Shown here piece by piece: positions 54,144-63,548 of a DNA stretch of 64,000 nucleotides. This DNA comes from Flavobacterium azooxidireducens. Its GTDB lineage: Bacteria; Bacteroidota; Bacteroidia; Flavobacteriales; Flavobacteriaceae. How positions within the stretch are numbered: the stretch's first letter is position 1; every line of letters begins with the position of its first letter. The stretch spans positions 3,679,001 to 3,743,000 of the forward strand of contig NZ_CP096205.1 in NCBI RefSeq assembly GCF_023195775.1. The letters are read 5' to 3'. Below the pieces are notes generated by a model. That model ran no database searches, was not told the origin of the DNA, and was given only the letters and a program-made list of their open reading frames with translations. A program made the translations under genes and the position numbers.

Positions 54144-55559
54144 ATGGAAATTATTCATATTAGTGCCGAATGTTATCCGGTGGCAAAAGTGGGCGGTTTA
54201 GCCGATGTGGTGGGTGCTTTACCAAAATATTTAAACAAATTAGGTCAACATGCCAAAGTGGTTGTACCTGGTTATGATAATAAATTTACCAATGAAAACG
54301 AATTTGAAACTATTCATCAAGGTCAATTGCGATTGGGATGGTTTCAATTTTCATATACAATTCTAAAAGAAAAAACCAATAAACTTGGATTTGAATTGTA
54401 TTTGATAGCCATTCCTGAATTATTTGACCGACCTAATGTTTATTCCTATCAAGATGATACGGAACGATTTACAGCGTTTCAAGTGGCATTTCTAAATTGG
54501 CTAACAGAAACCAATCAAGTTCCTGATATCATTCATTGCCACGATCATCACACTGGATTGATTCCGTTTATGATGTCGCATGCACCAATTTATCAACATT
54601 TGAATCGTGTTCCAACGGTTTTAACTATTCATAACGGCCAATACCAAGGATGGTTTGGTTTTGATAAATTGCATTATTTGCCGCAAGTGAGTTCTTCTCG
54701 TTTAGGATTTTTAGAATGGAATGGAATCATCAATCCGCTTGCTTCAGCGATAAAATGTGCTTGGAAAGTCACCACCGTTTCGCCAAGTTATTTAGATGAA
54801 ATGAGCGAAAAAGCAAATGGTTTAGAAAATTTATTACGTTTTGAACGACCAAAATGCCTCGGAATTTTAAACGGAATTGACAATGAAGTTTGGAATCCGA
54901 AAACTGACGAAATGCTTGAATTTAATTATGATGTAAAAAATCTAAAAGCAGGAAAAGAGAAGAACAAAAAGTTCCTTTGCGAACAATTTAATTTAGATCC
55001 AACCAAACCACTTTTCACATTTATTGGAAGATTAGTTGGCGAAAAAGGAGCTGATTTATTGCCCGAAATTTGTAGCATTGCATTAAGTCGAAATCCAAAC
55101 GAAATCAACATTTTAATTTTAGGTTCAGGCGATTCGAATGTGGAAAACAGTTTGACGCAACTAACCCATTTTTACAGCGGAAATTACAATGCTTATATTG
55201 GTTACAACGAAAAATTAGCTCACATTATTTATGCCGGAGCAGATTATTTATTGATGCCTTCGAGAGTTGAACCGTGTGGATTAAATCAGTTGTATGCTTT
55301 ACGATACGGCACAATTCCGATTGTGAGAAGAACAGGCGGACTCAAAGATACCGTAGTAGACATTGGTGATGGCGGATTTGGAATTTGCCACGATAAAACC
55401 AGCGTTTACGACGTTAATCATTCGATAACGAGAGCGATTGATCTATATAATTATACGAAACTTTTTGACTCAACCAGAAAAACGATCATGCAAATTGACC
55501 ATTCATGGGATAAAGTTGCACAAGAATATATCGATGTTTACCAATCATTAAAAAATTAA
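54144..55559 (+). CDS. glgA: Glycogen (starch) synthase
   Basis: 471 residues with the GT5 signature KVGGLADVVGALP (about 15-27) in the ADP-glucose-binding loop and a late SRVEPCGLNQLYALRYGT block. It adds glucose from ADP-glucose to an alpha-1,4-glucan. Translation starts directly at the stop of the redoxin gene. glgC follows 3 bp later, supplying ADP-glucose. Confidence 0.95.
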   Translation: MEIIHISAECYPVAKVGGLADVVGALPKYLNKLGQHAKVVVPGYDNKFTNENEFETIHQGQLRLGWFQFSYTILKEKTNKLGFELYLIAIPELFDRPNVYSYQDDTERFTAFQVAFLNWLTETNQVPDIIHCHDHHTGLIPFMMSHAPIYQHLNRVPTVLTIHNGQYQGWFGFDKLHYLPQVSSSRLGFLEWNGIINPLASAIKCAWKVTTVSPSYLDEMSEKANGLENLLRFERPKCLGILNGIDNEVWNPKTDEMLEFNYDVKNLKAGKEKNKKFLCEQFNLDPTKPLFTFIGRLVGEKGADLLPEICSIALSRNPNEINILILGSGDSNVENSLTQLTHFYSGNYNAYIGYNEKLAHIIYAGADYLLMPSRVEPCGLNQLYALRYGTIPIVRRTGGLKDTVVDIGDGGFGICHDKTSVYDVNHSITRAIDLYNYTKLFDSTRKTIMQIDHSWDKVAQEYIDVYQSLKN

Positions 55560-55562
55560 AAC

Positions 55563-56837
55563 ATGAAAAAAGAAGTATTAGCCATTATTTTAGGAGGAGG
55601 ACAAGGCTCACGATTGTATCCATTAACCGAAAGTCGTTCGAAACCGGCTGTTCCGATTGCAGGAAAATATCGTTTAGTGGATATTCCTATTTCAAATTGT
55701 ATTAATTCAGACATTAAACGAATGTTTGTATTGACGCAATTTAACTCGGCTTCCTTAAATCAACACATCAAAAATACCTATCATTTTAGTTATTTCAGTA
55801 CTGCTTTTGTCGATATTTTGGCCGCTGAACAAACTCCGGATAATCCTACTTGGTTTCAAGGAACGGCCGATGCGGTTCGTCAATGTATGCAGCACTTTTT
55901 GAATCATGAATTCGATTATGCTCTGATTTTATCCGGCGATCAATTGTATCAAATGGATTTTAATGAAATGATTAATGCTCATCAAAAAAGTGGTGCATCA
56001 ATTACGATTGCTACTTTACCGGTTTCAGCTAAAGAAGCTCCTGAATTTGGAATTTTAAAAACCGATGAAAACAGTTTTATTTCATCTTTTATAGAAAAAC
56101 CTTCTGCAGAATTACTACCACAATGGACTTCTGATGTGAGTGATGAAATGAAAAATGAAGGTAGACATTATTTGGCTTCAATGGGAATTTACATCTTCAA
56201 TCGTGATTTATTGATTGACTTGATGAAAAATCCGGACACGAAAGATTTTGGCAAAGAAATTATTCCTCAAGCTATTGGAAATCAACGAATACTAAGTTAT
56301 CAATACGAAGGATATTGGACAGATATTGGAAATATAGATTCGTTTTTTGAAGCCAATTTAGGTTTAACCGATGATATTCCGAAGTTTAATTTATTTGATA
56401 ATAATAGTAAAATTTACACTCGTGCAAGGGTTTTACCTCCTGGAAAAACATTAGGAAAAACAACTATTGAAAAATCTATTGTAGCAGAAGGTTGTATTTT
56501 GAATTCAGCCATTATCGAACATTCTGTTATTGGAATTCGTGCTCGTGTGGATGAAGGTACAATAATCAAAAATTCGTATGTAATGGGTAGCGATTATTAT
56601 CAAAACTTAGATGAATTGAATCAAAATATTGCTAGTAACATCAAAAATATTGGGATTGGAAAGCGTTGCTACATCAACAACACCATAGTGGATAAAAATT
56701 GTAGAATTGGCAATGATGTTTACTTAAACGGTGGAAAACATTTAGAAGATAGTAACACACCATTGTACACAATTAAAGAAGGTATTATTGTGGTTAAAAA
56801 AGGTGCTGTTTTACCGGATGGTTTTAGAATTGAATAG
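55563..56837 (+). CDS. glgC: Glucose-1-phosphate adenylyltransferase
   Basis: 424 residues. The nucleotidyltransferase motif LGGGQGSRLYPLTESRSKPA near 10-29, a central GTADAVRQ block, the substrate Lys in FIEKPSAE, and a C-terminal left-handed beta-helix region. It forms ADP-glucose from glucose-1-phosphate and ATP, the committed step of glycogen synthesis. It pairs with glgA in the same operon and is followed by a terminator. Confidence 0.96.
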   Translation: MKKEVLAIILGGGQGSRLYPLTESRSKPAVPIAGKYRLVDIPISNCINSDIKRMFVLTQFNSASLNQHIKNTYHFSYFSTAFVDILAAEQTPDNPTWFQGTADAVRQCMQHFLNHEFDYALILSGDQLYQMDFNEMINAHQKSGASITIATLPVSAKEAPEFGILKTDENSFISSFIEKPSAELLPQWTSDVSDEMKNEGRHYLASMGIYIFNRDLLIDLMKNPDTKDFGKEIIPQAIGNQRILSYQYEGYWTDIGNIDSFFEANLGLTDDIPKFNLFDNNSKIYTRARVLPPGKTLGKTTIEKSIVAEGCILNSAIIEHSVIGIRARVDEGTIIKNSYVMGSDYYQNLDELNQNIASNIKNIGIGKRCYINNTIVDKNCRIGNDVYLNGGKHLEDSNTPLYTIKEGIIVVKKGAVLPDGFRIE

Positions 56838-56855
56838 AAAAAAAATAACTCAAAA

Positions 56856-56893
56856 TAAAAAAGCCTTTCTAATAATTTAGAAAGGCTTTATAT
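56856..56893. terminator. Terminator after glgC (bidirectional)
   Basis: A 13-bp stem AAAGCCTTTCTAA (56860-56872) with TTAGAAAGGCTTT (56877-56889), 4-nt loop, AT-rich flanks on both sides. Shared with the convergent T9SS gene. Confidence 0.87.
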
Positions 56894-56908
56894 TTTATAC
56901 TAACTTGT

Positions 56909-57868
56909 TTAGTTTTTAACAAACTTTTTAGTTACCATACCTTGATCAGTGTTAACATTCATGAAATAAATTCCAGTTGTTAAGTCAGACACATTAATTT
57001 CTGCAGAACTAACGCCAGTGAAATCTTGGTTCTTAACTGTTCTTCCATTTAAATCTGTAAACGATACATTACTTAATAAAATTGAATCGTTGTTGGTAAT
57101 TGTTACGAAAGAATTTGAAGGATTTGGATAAACGGCAAATTTAGAGCTTAATACATCATTAACTCCTAAAGTTGTTGCAGTTACTTTGAAATCATCAACC
57201 ATAAAAAAGTATCTGTCATCAGATATACATCTAATACCAAATCTAACAACTTGACCAGCATAAGTTTGATTAATGTTAATAATACGCTCTGTCCAATCAG
57301 TAGTAGTTTGCAAAATAGGAATTCCTGATATCACAGTAAAATCACTACTTGATGTTGGTGTACCATTTCCAACGTAAATACCAACTCTATATTTTTCATT
57401 ACCATAACAAGTTGAAAGTCCTTTAATCCAAAATCTCAAAACGTTACCAGCACTACCAAGTTGAATAGCCGGACTCACCAACCAATCATCATTAGCTCCA
57501 ACACCCACTTGATCGTTTGAATTTGGAATTCCAGCCCAACATCCAGCATATTTGCTACCTGTTCTTGGGTTAAAATTTCTGTCTTCAGTGTCGGTCGCAC
57601 AAGCTTCTGTAGAATTAGTTACTTGTGCTGCTGTAGGATTAAATACCATAAATGATTGAGGATCTCCAGCAGTACCCCATAACTCAACACCATCAGGCAT
57701 TCCAGAAGGAAGATATGTGTTTAGTAAATCTAAATCCAATCCAGTCCAGTTGCCAAAAGCATTTGTAGAAAAATCATCATAAGCTTCAAAACTGTCCTCA
57801 AAAATAGTTATTTGAGAAAAAGTTGTTAATGAAAACAACAAAGAAAATGTAAGTAGTAGTTTTTTCAT
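56909..57868 (-). CDS. Secreted cleaved-adhesin-like protein with T9SS tail
   Basis: 319 residues: signal peptide (1-18), a choice-of-anchor/cleaved adhesin-type beta-jelly-roll domain (about 20-235), then Por_Secre_tail (about 240-319). The adhesin part carries IFEDSFEAYDDFST, a DDWLVSPAIQLGSAGN block and FFMVDDFKVTA. The tail has YPNPSNSFVTI, DLNGRTVK, TGIYFMNVN and ends KKFVKN. The adhesin-like domain often binds carbohydrate or protein; ligand unknown. It is exported by T9SS. Confidence 0.86.
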   Translation of the reverse strand: MKKLLLTFSLLFSLTTFSQITIFEDSFEAYDDFSTNAFGNWTGLDLDLLNTYLPSGMPDGVELWGTAGDPQSFMVFNPTAAQVTNSTEACATDTEDRNFNPRTGSKYAGCWAGIPNSNDQVGVGANDDWLVSPAIQLGSAGNVLRFWIKGLSTCYGNEKYRVGIYVGNGTPTSSSDFTVISGIPILQTTTDWTERIININQTYAGQVVRFGIRCISDDRYFFMVDDFKVTATTLGVNDVLSSKFAVYPNPSNSFVTITNNDSILLSNVSFTDLNGRTVKNQDFTGVSSAEINVSDLTTGIYFMNVNTDQGMVTKKFVKN

Positions 57869-57929
57869 AAGATTATTTATTTAAAAATTATTCCACGAAA
57901 ATAACATTTATTTTTTAATTATTATATTT

Positions 57930-59192
57930 TTATGTATTAATTTTCCCAACTGAACTTGCAACAACCGTAGCAACTGTTGCGTCACTCGTTACATTTACTA
58001 CGGTTCTACACATATCTAAAGGTCTGTCAATTGCAAAAACCAAAGCCAATCCAGCTTCAGGAATTCCGGCTTGTCCCAAAACAATTACGAGCATTACCAT
58101 TCCGGCACTTGGCACAGCAGCAGAACCAATGGATGCCAAAGTGGCTGTAACCACAATCATTAATTGTGTTTGTAAATCCAACGGAATTCCCATTGCTTGA
58201 GCAATAAATACAGCGGCGACAGCTTGATATAAACTAGTTCCGTCCATATTTACAGTGGCTCCTAATGGTAAAACAAAACTGGAAACCTCTTCATCAACAC
58301 CTACATGTTCAGTCACTCTCTCCATTGTAACAGGCAAAGTTGCAGCACTTGAACTCGTTGAAAATGCTAATAATTGAGCTGGAGAAATAGCTTTAAAAAA
58401 TTTAACCGGAGAATATTTCGCCAAAACAATCAACAAAGTTGGATATAAAACAAAAACCATCACAGAAAGTCCAAGCACAACTGTTAACGCATAAATCAAA
58501 AGTGCATTTAGAGTAGAAAAATCAGGAATCTCTACCATTAATGCGGCCATTAGAGCAAACACACCTATTGGAGCTCCAAGCATGATGATGTCTATTATTT
58601 TTAAGATTACATCGTTCAAACCCTTGAAAAAATCTACAACAGGCTTGGCTTTGTTTTCGTCGATTAAAATTAAACCTATTCCAATTAAAATTACAAAAAG
58701 AATGACTTGTAACATTGAGGCATTGTCTGTCATCGCCATAAAAAAATTATCCGGTACCACATCTACCAAAGGTTGTAAAGGACCACTGTTTTTTGCTTTT
58801 TCTGCCAATTCAATTTTTTGAGCTGCATCACCGGCAAAATTATCTAATAAACTTTTTCTAGATTCATCATTAATATAATCACCAGGTCTAATTAAATTTG
58901 CTAAAACTAATCCAATAGAAACGGCACAAATAGTTGAAAATAAATACAAAGCAACCGTTCTTCCTCCAAGTTTAGATAATTTTGAAATGTCTTTTAAGTC
59001 AGAAAGTCCGACTATCAATGAAACAACAATCAACGGAACTGCTATCATTTTTAATAAATTGATAAAAATTGTTCCGAAAGGCTTTATCCAATCGACAACA
59101 ATTTCTTTGAGTTCCATGTTTTTCATTAGATACCCAAAGACCAATCCAAGAATCATTCCGATAAGAATCTTCCAATGTAAAGCTAGTTTCAT
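57930..59192 (-). CDS. Dicarboxylate/amino acid:cation symporter (DAACS family)
   Basis: 420 residues with about eight membrane helices and the DAACS signature (TSSSAATLPVTME near 287-299; VNMDGTSLYQAVAAVF near 318-333; a DRPLDMCRTVVNVT block near 390-403). It couples proton or sodium flow to uptake of glutamate, aspartate or C4-dicarboxylates. It lies 4 bp downstream of aroC, so the two share a transcript without an obvious metabolic link. Confidence 0.92.
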   Translation of the reverse strand: MKLALHWKILIGMILGLVFGYLMKNMELKEIVVDWIKPFGTIFINLLKMIAVPLIVVSLIVGLSDLKDISKLSKLGGRTVALYLFSTICAVSIGLVLANLIRPGDYINDESRKSLLDNFAGDAAQKIELAEKAKNSGPLQPLVDVVPDNFFMAMTDNASMLQVILFVILIGIGLILIDENKAKPVVDFFKGLNDVILKIIDIIMLGAPIGVFALMAALMVEIPDFSTLNALLIYALTVVLGLSVMVFVLYPTLLIVLAKYSPVKFFKAISPAQLLAFSTSSSAATLPVTMERVTEHVGVDEEVSSFVLPLGATVNMDGTSLYQAVAAVFIAQAMGIPLDLQTQLMIVVTATLASIGSAAVPSAGMVMLVIVLGQAGIPEAGLALVFAIDRPLDMCRTVVNVTSDATVATVVASSVGKINT

Positions 59193-59196
59193 AGTT

Positions 59197-60258
59197 TTAT
59201 TTATAAGTTTTTTGTAATAAGTAAAAATCTGCTAATACGATAGCTGCCATTGCCTCCACGATGGGAACAGCTCTTGGCACCACACACGGATCATGTCTTC
59301 CCTTTCCTTCTAAATCAACAGAATTTCCTTCTTTATCAATTGTTGTTTGTTTCTGCATGATGGTGGCAACAGGTTTGAATGCTACTCTAAAATAGATATC
59401 CATTCCGTTAGAAATTCCGCCCTGAATTCCTCCAGATAAATTGGATTTTGTAGTTCCGTTTTCATTAAATAAATCGTTGTGCTCGCTTCCTTTCATTCTT
59501 GCTCCACAAAAGCCGCTTCCAAATTCAAAACCTTTTACTGCATTGATGGACAACATGGCTTTTCCTAATTCAGCATGCAATTTATCAAAAACAGGTTCAC
59601 CTAAACCAATTGGAACATTTTGAATCACGCAGGTTATCGTTCCGCCAACTGTGTCACCGTCTTTTCTTATAGAACGAATTAATTCTTCCATTTTGGCTGC
59701 CGTAACTTCATCCGGACAACGAACCGGATTATTTTCAATTTTAGAAAAATCTAAGTCTTGATAGGGTTTATCAATAAAAATATCACCCACAGAAGAAACA
59801 AACGCATTGATTTTTACATCCGAAAGCATTTGTTTTGCAATTGCTCCTGCCACTACTCTACTGGCTGTTTCGCGTGCAGAACTTCTTCCGCCACCGCGAT
59901 AATCTCTGATCCCGTATTTTCTTTCATACGTAAAATCAGCATGACTTGGTCTGAATGCTTCTTTAATATGGCTATAATCATCCGATTTTTGATTCGTATT
60001 TGGAATAATAAAACCAATTGGTGTTCCGGTTGTTTTTCCTTCAAAAATTCCGGATAAAAACTGAACTTCGTCTGGTTCTTTTCGTTGGGTTACAATTGCT
60101 GATTGTCCTGGTTTTCGCCGAATCATTTCTTGTTGAATAGCTTCAAAATCTAACGAAATTCCGGGAGGACAACCATCGATTACACCGCCTAAAGCTTCGC
60201 CGTGCGATTCTCCAAAAGTGGTGAGTCTGAATAAAGTTCCATAGCTATTTCCTGCCAT
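59197..60258 (-). CDS. aroC: Chorismate synthase
   Basis: 353 residues from the ATG at 60258; the earlier in-frame ATG (60279) adds seven residues. Signatures: TFGESHG (14-20), [14 protein letters not shown] near 124-137 with FMN- and EPSP-binding residues, [16 protein letters not shown] and the late [18 protein letters not shown]. It makes chorismate from EPSP using reduced FMN. Length is normal. Confidence 0.96.
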   Translation of the reverse strand: MAGNSYGTLFRLTTFGESHGEALGGVIDGCPPGISLDFEAIQQEMIRRKPGQSAIVTQRKEPDEVQFLSGIFEGKTTGTPIGFIIPNTNQKSDDYSHIKEAFRPSHADFTYERKYGIRDYRGGGRSSARETASRVVAGAIAKQMLSDVKINAFVSSVGDIFIDKPYQDLDFSKIENNPVRCPDEVTAAKMEELIRSIRKDGDTVGGTITCVIQNVPIGLGEPVFDKLHAELGKAMLSINAVKGFEFGSGFCGARMKGSEHNDLFNENGTTKSNLSGGIQGGISNGMDIYFRVAFKPVATIMQKQTTIDKEGNSVDLEGKGRHDPCVVPRAVPIVEAMAAIVLADFYLLQKTYK

Positions 60259-60418
60259 TGTGTGATGATGTTTCAACAAAAATAAGTTTTTTCAATAAAA
60301 CATTGTCATTAAAATTAATTTGAATTCACATTAATATAATATGAAACCTCAATTCGTTAACTTTTAGATAAAACAAACTCGAAAAAATGGATGTTAATTT
60401 GCTAAACCTCATTTATGT

Positions 60419-61249
60419 ATGCTTAAAAAGAGAAAAGTTGAAGTGGTTGTTATTTCCGATGTACATCTCGGAACGTTTGGTTGCCACGCAAAAGAACTTT
60501 ATCACTATCTTTCTACTATCAAACCGAAGATTCTTGTTTTAAATGGTGATATCATTGATATTTGGCAGTTTCGCAAATCTTATTTTCCAAAATCGCATTT
60601 AAAAGTTATCAAAAAAATTATTGATTTAGCTTCCAAAGGAACCGAAGTATATTACATCACAGGAAATCATGATGAAATGTTACGGAAATTCAGTGATACA
60701 AAAATTGGAAACTTTTCTATTCTTGATAAATTGGTATTAGAATTAGACGAAAAAAAAGCATGGATTTTTCATGGTGATGTTTTTGATGCTTCGGTGCAAC
60801 ATTCTAAATGGATTGCCAAATTAGGCGGTTGGGGCTATGATTTATTAATCGTTGCCAATCGATTTGTGAATTGGATTCTTCAAAAAATGGGTAAAGAGCC
60901 TTACTCCTTCTCAAAAAAAATAAAAGCGAATGTAAAAAAAGCTGTGAAATTTATTTCAGATTTTGAAGTAACCGCATCAGAATTAGCCATTGAAAATCAT
61001 TATGATTATGTAATTTGCGGACACATTCATGAACCAAAAATGACTAGAAAAGTCAATAAAAAAGGAACTACTTTCTATTTAAATTCAGGTGATTGGGTTG
61101 AAAATTTAACCGCTTTGGAATACAACAAAAAGCGTTGGAAATTATATCGCTACGACAAAGATTCTAACATGATTGAAGAAGATTTCTTTGAAATGGAAAC
61201 CAAACTTAGCGAACAACTTATTGCTTCATTGCTATTTTCAAAAAAATAG
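60419..61249 (+). CDS. UDP-2,3-diacylglucosamine diphosphatase-like metallophosphoesterase
   Basis: 276 residues, calcineurin-like metallophosphoesterase: ISDVHLG (Asp14, His16), NGDIIDIW (Asp45), TGNHDEM, FHGDVFD, and CGHIHEP (about 195-201). The arrangement resembles LpxH/LpxI-substituting phosphoesterases of lipid A synthesis that cleave UDP-2,3-diacylglucosamine. The assignment to this reaction is by family resemblance. Confidence 0.86.
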   Translation: MLKKRKVEVVVISDVHLGTFGCHAKELYHYLSTIKPKILVLNGDIIDIWQFRKSYFPKSHLKVIKKIIDLASKGTEVYYITGNHDEMLRKFSDTKIGNFSILDKLVLELDEKKAWIFHGDVFDASVQHSKWIAKLGGWGYDLLIVANRFVNWILQKMGKEPYSFSKKIKANVKKAVKFISDFEVTASELAIENHYDYVICGHIHEPKMTRKVNKKGTTFYLNSGDWVENLTALEYNKKRWKLYRYDKDSNMIEEDFFEMETKLSEQLIASLLFSKK

Positions 61250-61317
61250 CTTCATTAACAGAAGTTTCTGTTAACATACTTTAACTTGTTAAAATACGAT
61301 TTTTATAAATTGAGCGT

Positions 61318-61325
61318 TATCTTTG
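61318..61325 (+). promoter_or_regulatory. -7 promoter motif for the outer-membrane protein gene
   Basis: TATCTTTG, a full match, 23 bp before the ATG at 61349. The -33 position is weak. Confidence 0.5.
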
Positions 61326-61348
61326 TAGAAATCTTAAATTAACAAAAA

Positions 61349-61849
61349 ATGAAAAAAGTACTTTTATCAGCCATCATGGTTTTTGGCTTCGTCTTGAGTA
61401 CTAATGCTCAAGAAATCTCAAAAAATGCAATTGGTTTACGACTTGGTGACAACGATGGTTTTGGCGGTGAGATATCCTATCAAAGAGGACTTTCGAAAAA
61501 CAATCGTTTGGAATTCGATTTAGGCTGGCGTAACAGCAGAGATTGGGATGGTTATAAATTAGTTGGTCTTTATCAATGGGTTTGGAACATTGAAGGTGGA
61601 TTTAATTGGTATGCCGGTGTTGGTGCCGGAGTTGGAAGTTGGAACCATAATTACAGAGGTCCAGGTAACAATGAATTTAAAGATAGCGGAACGTATGTTT
61701 TAGCAGCCGGTGATATTGGAATTGAATATAATTTTGATTTTCCACTATTATTATCTTTAGATTTTAGACCTGAGGTTTATGTTGGAGATGGATATAGAGA
61801 TAGAAATTTTGGTCCGGATATCGCTTTAGGTGTTCGTTATCAATTCTAA
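61349..61849 (+). CDS. Small outer-membrane beta-barrel protein
   Basis: 166 residues: signal peptide (1-20), then about eight amphipathic strands rich in Gly/Tyr/Trp/Asn, ending in Phe (LGVRYQF), the BAM recognition hallmark. NRLEFDLGWRNSRDWDGYK and NWYAGVGAGVGSWN are typical strand-turn segments. Related to small Bacteroidota barrels of unknown function. Followed by a perfect terminator. Confidence 0.82.
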   Translation: MKKVLLSAIMVFGFVLSTNAQEISKNAIGLRLGDNDGFGGEISYQRGLSKNNRLEFDLGWRNSRDWDGYKLVGLYQWVWNIEGGFNWYAGVGAGVGSWNHNYRGPGNNEFKDSGTYVLAAGDIGIEYNFDFPLLLSLDFRPEVYVGDGYRDRNFGPDIALGVRYQF

Positions 61850-61862
61850 AAATTAGTATACT

Positions 61863-61894
61863 AAAAACGTCCCAAATTTGGGACGTTTTTTTTT
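61863..61894. terminator. Perfect bidirectional terminator
   Basis: A 28-bp perfect palindrome, with AAAAACGTCCCAAA (61863-61876) directly followed by its reverse complement (61877-61890) and extra T. It serves the barrel gene and the PrcB-like gene. Confidence 0.9.
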
Positions 61895-62315
61895 ATTTTA
61901 TAATGATATTCTTTTTAGAATTAATCTTGACTATTGAAATTGGATAAGTCATTACTGTTGTCGCCATTCCTTTTGGTGCATTTTCTTTGATCGTTATAAT
62001 GATGTCATTTTCGGTTTCTTCTACATTTTCAATTGAAAATGAATAACCTCCGGAATTTTTCTCTCCCATATTTAACAATAAAAAATTACTTGTGTAGATA
62101 TCCGAAGGTTTGATTTTATTTTTCAAATCCGAATCATTCAACAACATTTTAAATTCTTTTTGCTCTGTAATAATTTCAAAAAAACGAAAATTTGCTCCGC
62201 CAATCTCCTTTTGTTTTAAAATTTCATAAAGTGGTGGTTTTTCATCTGTATTTTTTTGTGTAGAACATGAAAACAATAACAAACAAACAGAAGTTAAGGC
62301 AATAATTTTTTTCAT
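61893..62315 (-). CDS. PrcB-like lipoprotein
   Basis: 140 residues from the ATG at 62315, giving a lipobox FSC with lipidated Cys near 17. The C-terminal half resembles the protease complex subunit PrcB: FLLLNMGEKNSGGYSFSIENVEE and TYPISIVKINSKKNIIIK. An earlier in-frame start at 62372 would overlap bshA by 56 bp. PrcB in spirochetes partners a dentilisin-type protease; the partner here is unknown. It starts one base beyond the bshA stop. Confidence 0.75.
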   Translation of the reverse strand: MKKIIALTSVCLLLFSCSTQKNTDEKPPLYEILKQKEIGGANFRFFEIITEQKEFKMLLNDSDLKNKIKPSDIYTSNFLLLNMGEKNSGGYSFSIENVEETENDIIITIKENAPKGMATTVMTYPISIVKINSKKNIIIK

Positions 62316-62316
62316 C

Positions 62317-63465
62317 TTAATTAGAAATAGAATTAAATTGATTTTTGATCGCTTTTTCATAAACAGCCTCATAAAGCGGAAGTATATTGATTATATCAAA
62401 TTGTTTTGCAATCGAAAAAGCATTCTTTTTAAAGGTAGATAACGTTGAATCATCTTGAATTATTTTAATTGCATTGGCAGCCATTGCATCAATATCGCCT
62501 ACATTGCTTAAATAACCGGAAAAACCATCACTATTAACCTCCGGCAAGCCACCAGTATTGGTGGAAATAACAGGAACATGGCAAGCCATGGCTTCTAAGG
62601 CTGCCAATCCAAAGCTTTCAGTTTCAGATGGAAGTAAAAATAAATCGGTGAAACACAAAATTTTATCAATTTCATTGCTGTTTCCAAAAAAGATAACTTT
62701 GTTAGAAATACCTAGTTCTTCACATAATAATTCAGCATTTTCCTTTTCCGGCCCCTCGCCCACCATCATTAGTTTGGCAGGAATTTGTTGTTGAATTTTA
62801 TAAAAAATCTTAATAATATCCGGAATTCGTTTTACTTTTCTAAAATTACTTATGTGGGTAATGATACGCTCTCCGTCATTCGCCATGAGCGATCTGTAAC
62901 AAGGCGTTCCTTCTTCTATTTTGATTTTATTTATTTCGATAAAATTAGGAATGACTTCAATATCTTTTGAAACAGCAAAGTGTTTATAGGTATCATCTTT
63001 TAAACTTTGAGAAACCGAAGTCACTACATCCGATTGATTAATGCTAAAAGTTACTGCCGATTTATAGAAAGGATGTTTTCCAACTAACGTAATATCTGTG
63101 CCGTGCAAAGTTGTCACCATTGGAATATAAATACCTTCCGCTTTCAACATTTGTTTGGCCATGTAACCTGCATAAGCATGCGGAATGGCATAATGCACGT
63201 GCAATAATTCAATTTTGTGCAGTTTTACCATATCAACCAACTTACTCGAAAGTGCCAATTCATAAGGTTGATAATGAAATAGTGGATATTCGGGAACATT
63301 TACTTCGTGATAATGTAAATTTGGATTAAGTAACGCTAATCGAACCGGTTGCTTGTAGGTTATGAAGTGAATTTCATGACCACGTTGTGCCAATTCTAAC
63401 CCCAATTCTGTAGCGACCACGCCACTTCCTCCAAACGTTGGATAACAAACTATTGCTATTTTCAT
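62317..63465 (-). CDS. bshA: N-acetyl-alpha-D-glucosaminyl L-malate synthase
   Basis: 382 residues, GT4/GT-B fold: IAIVCYPTFGGSGVVATELG at the N terminus, HVHYAIPHAYAGY near 94-106 (malate and sugar site), TLHGTDITLVG near 119-129, and PSETESFGLAALEAMACHVPV near 279-299. It joins GlcNAc from UDP-GlcNAc to malate, the first step of bacillithiol synthesis. Start and length are standard for BshA. The following lipoprotein gene starts directly after. Confidence 0.95.
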   Translation of the reverse strand: MKIAIVCYPTFGGSGVVATELGLELAQRGHEIHFITYKQPVRLALLNPNLHYHEVNVPEYPLFHYQPYELALSSKLVDMVKLHKIELLHVHYAIPHAYAGYMAKQMLKAEGIYIPMVTTLHGTDITLVGKHPFYKSAVTFSINQSDVVTSVSQSLKDDTYKHFAVSKDIEVIPNFIEINKIKIEEGTPCYRSLMANDGERIITHISNFRKVKRIPDIIKIFYKIQQQIPAKLMMVGEGPEKENAELLCEELGISNKVIFFGNSNEIDKILCFTDLFLLPSETESFGLAALEAMACHVPVISTNTGGLPEVNSDGFSGYLSNVGDIDAMAANAIKIIQDDSTLSTFKKNAFSIAKQFDIINILPLYEAVYEKAIKNQFNSISN

Positions 63466-63548
63466 GTATAAAAATTAGTGTAACAAAGTTACTGCGTTTA
63501 GCATTTGCTTTTGGTAAGAAATCGTTAAAAAATTGATTTTACAATTCA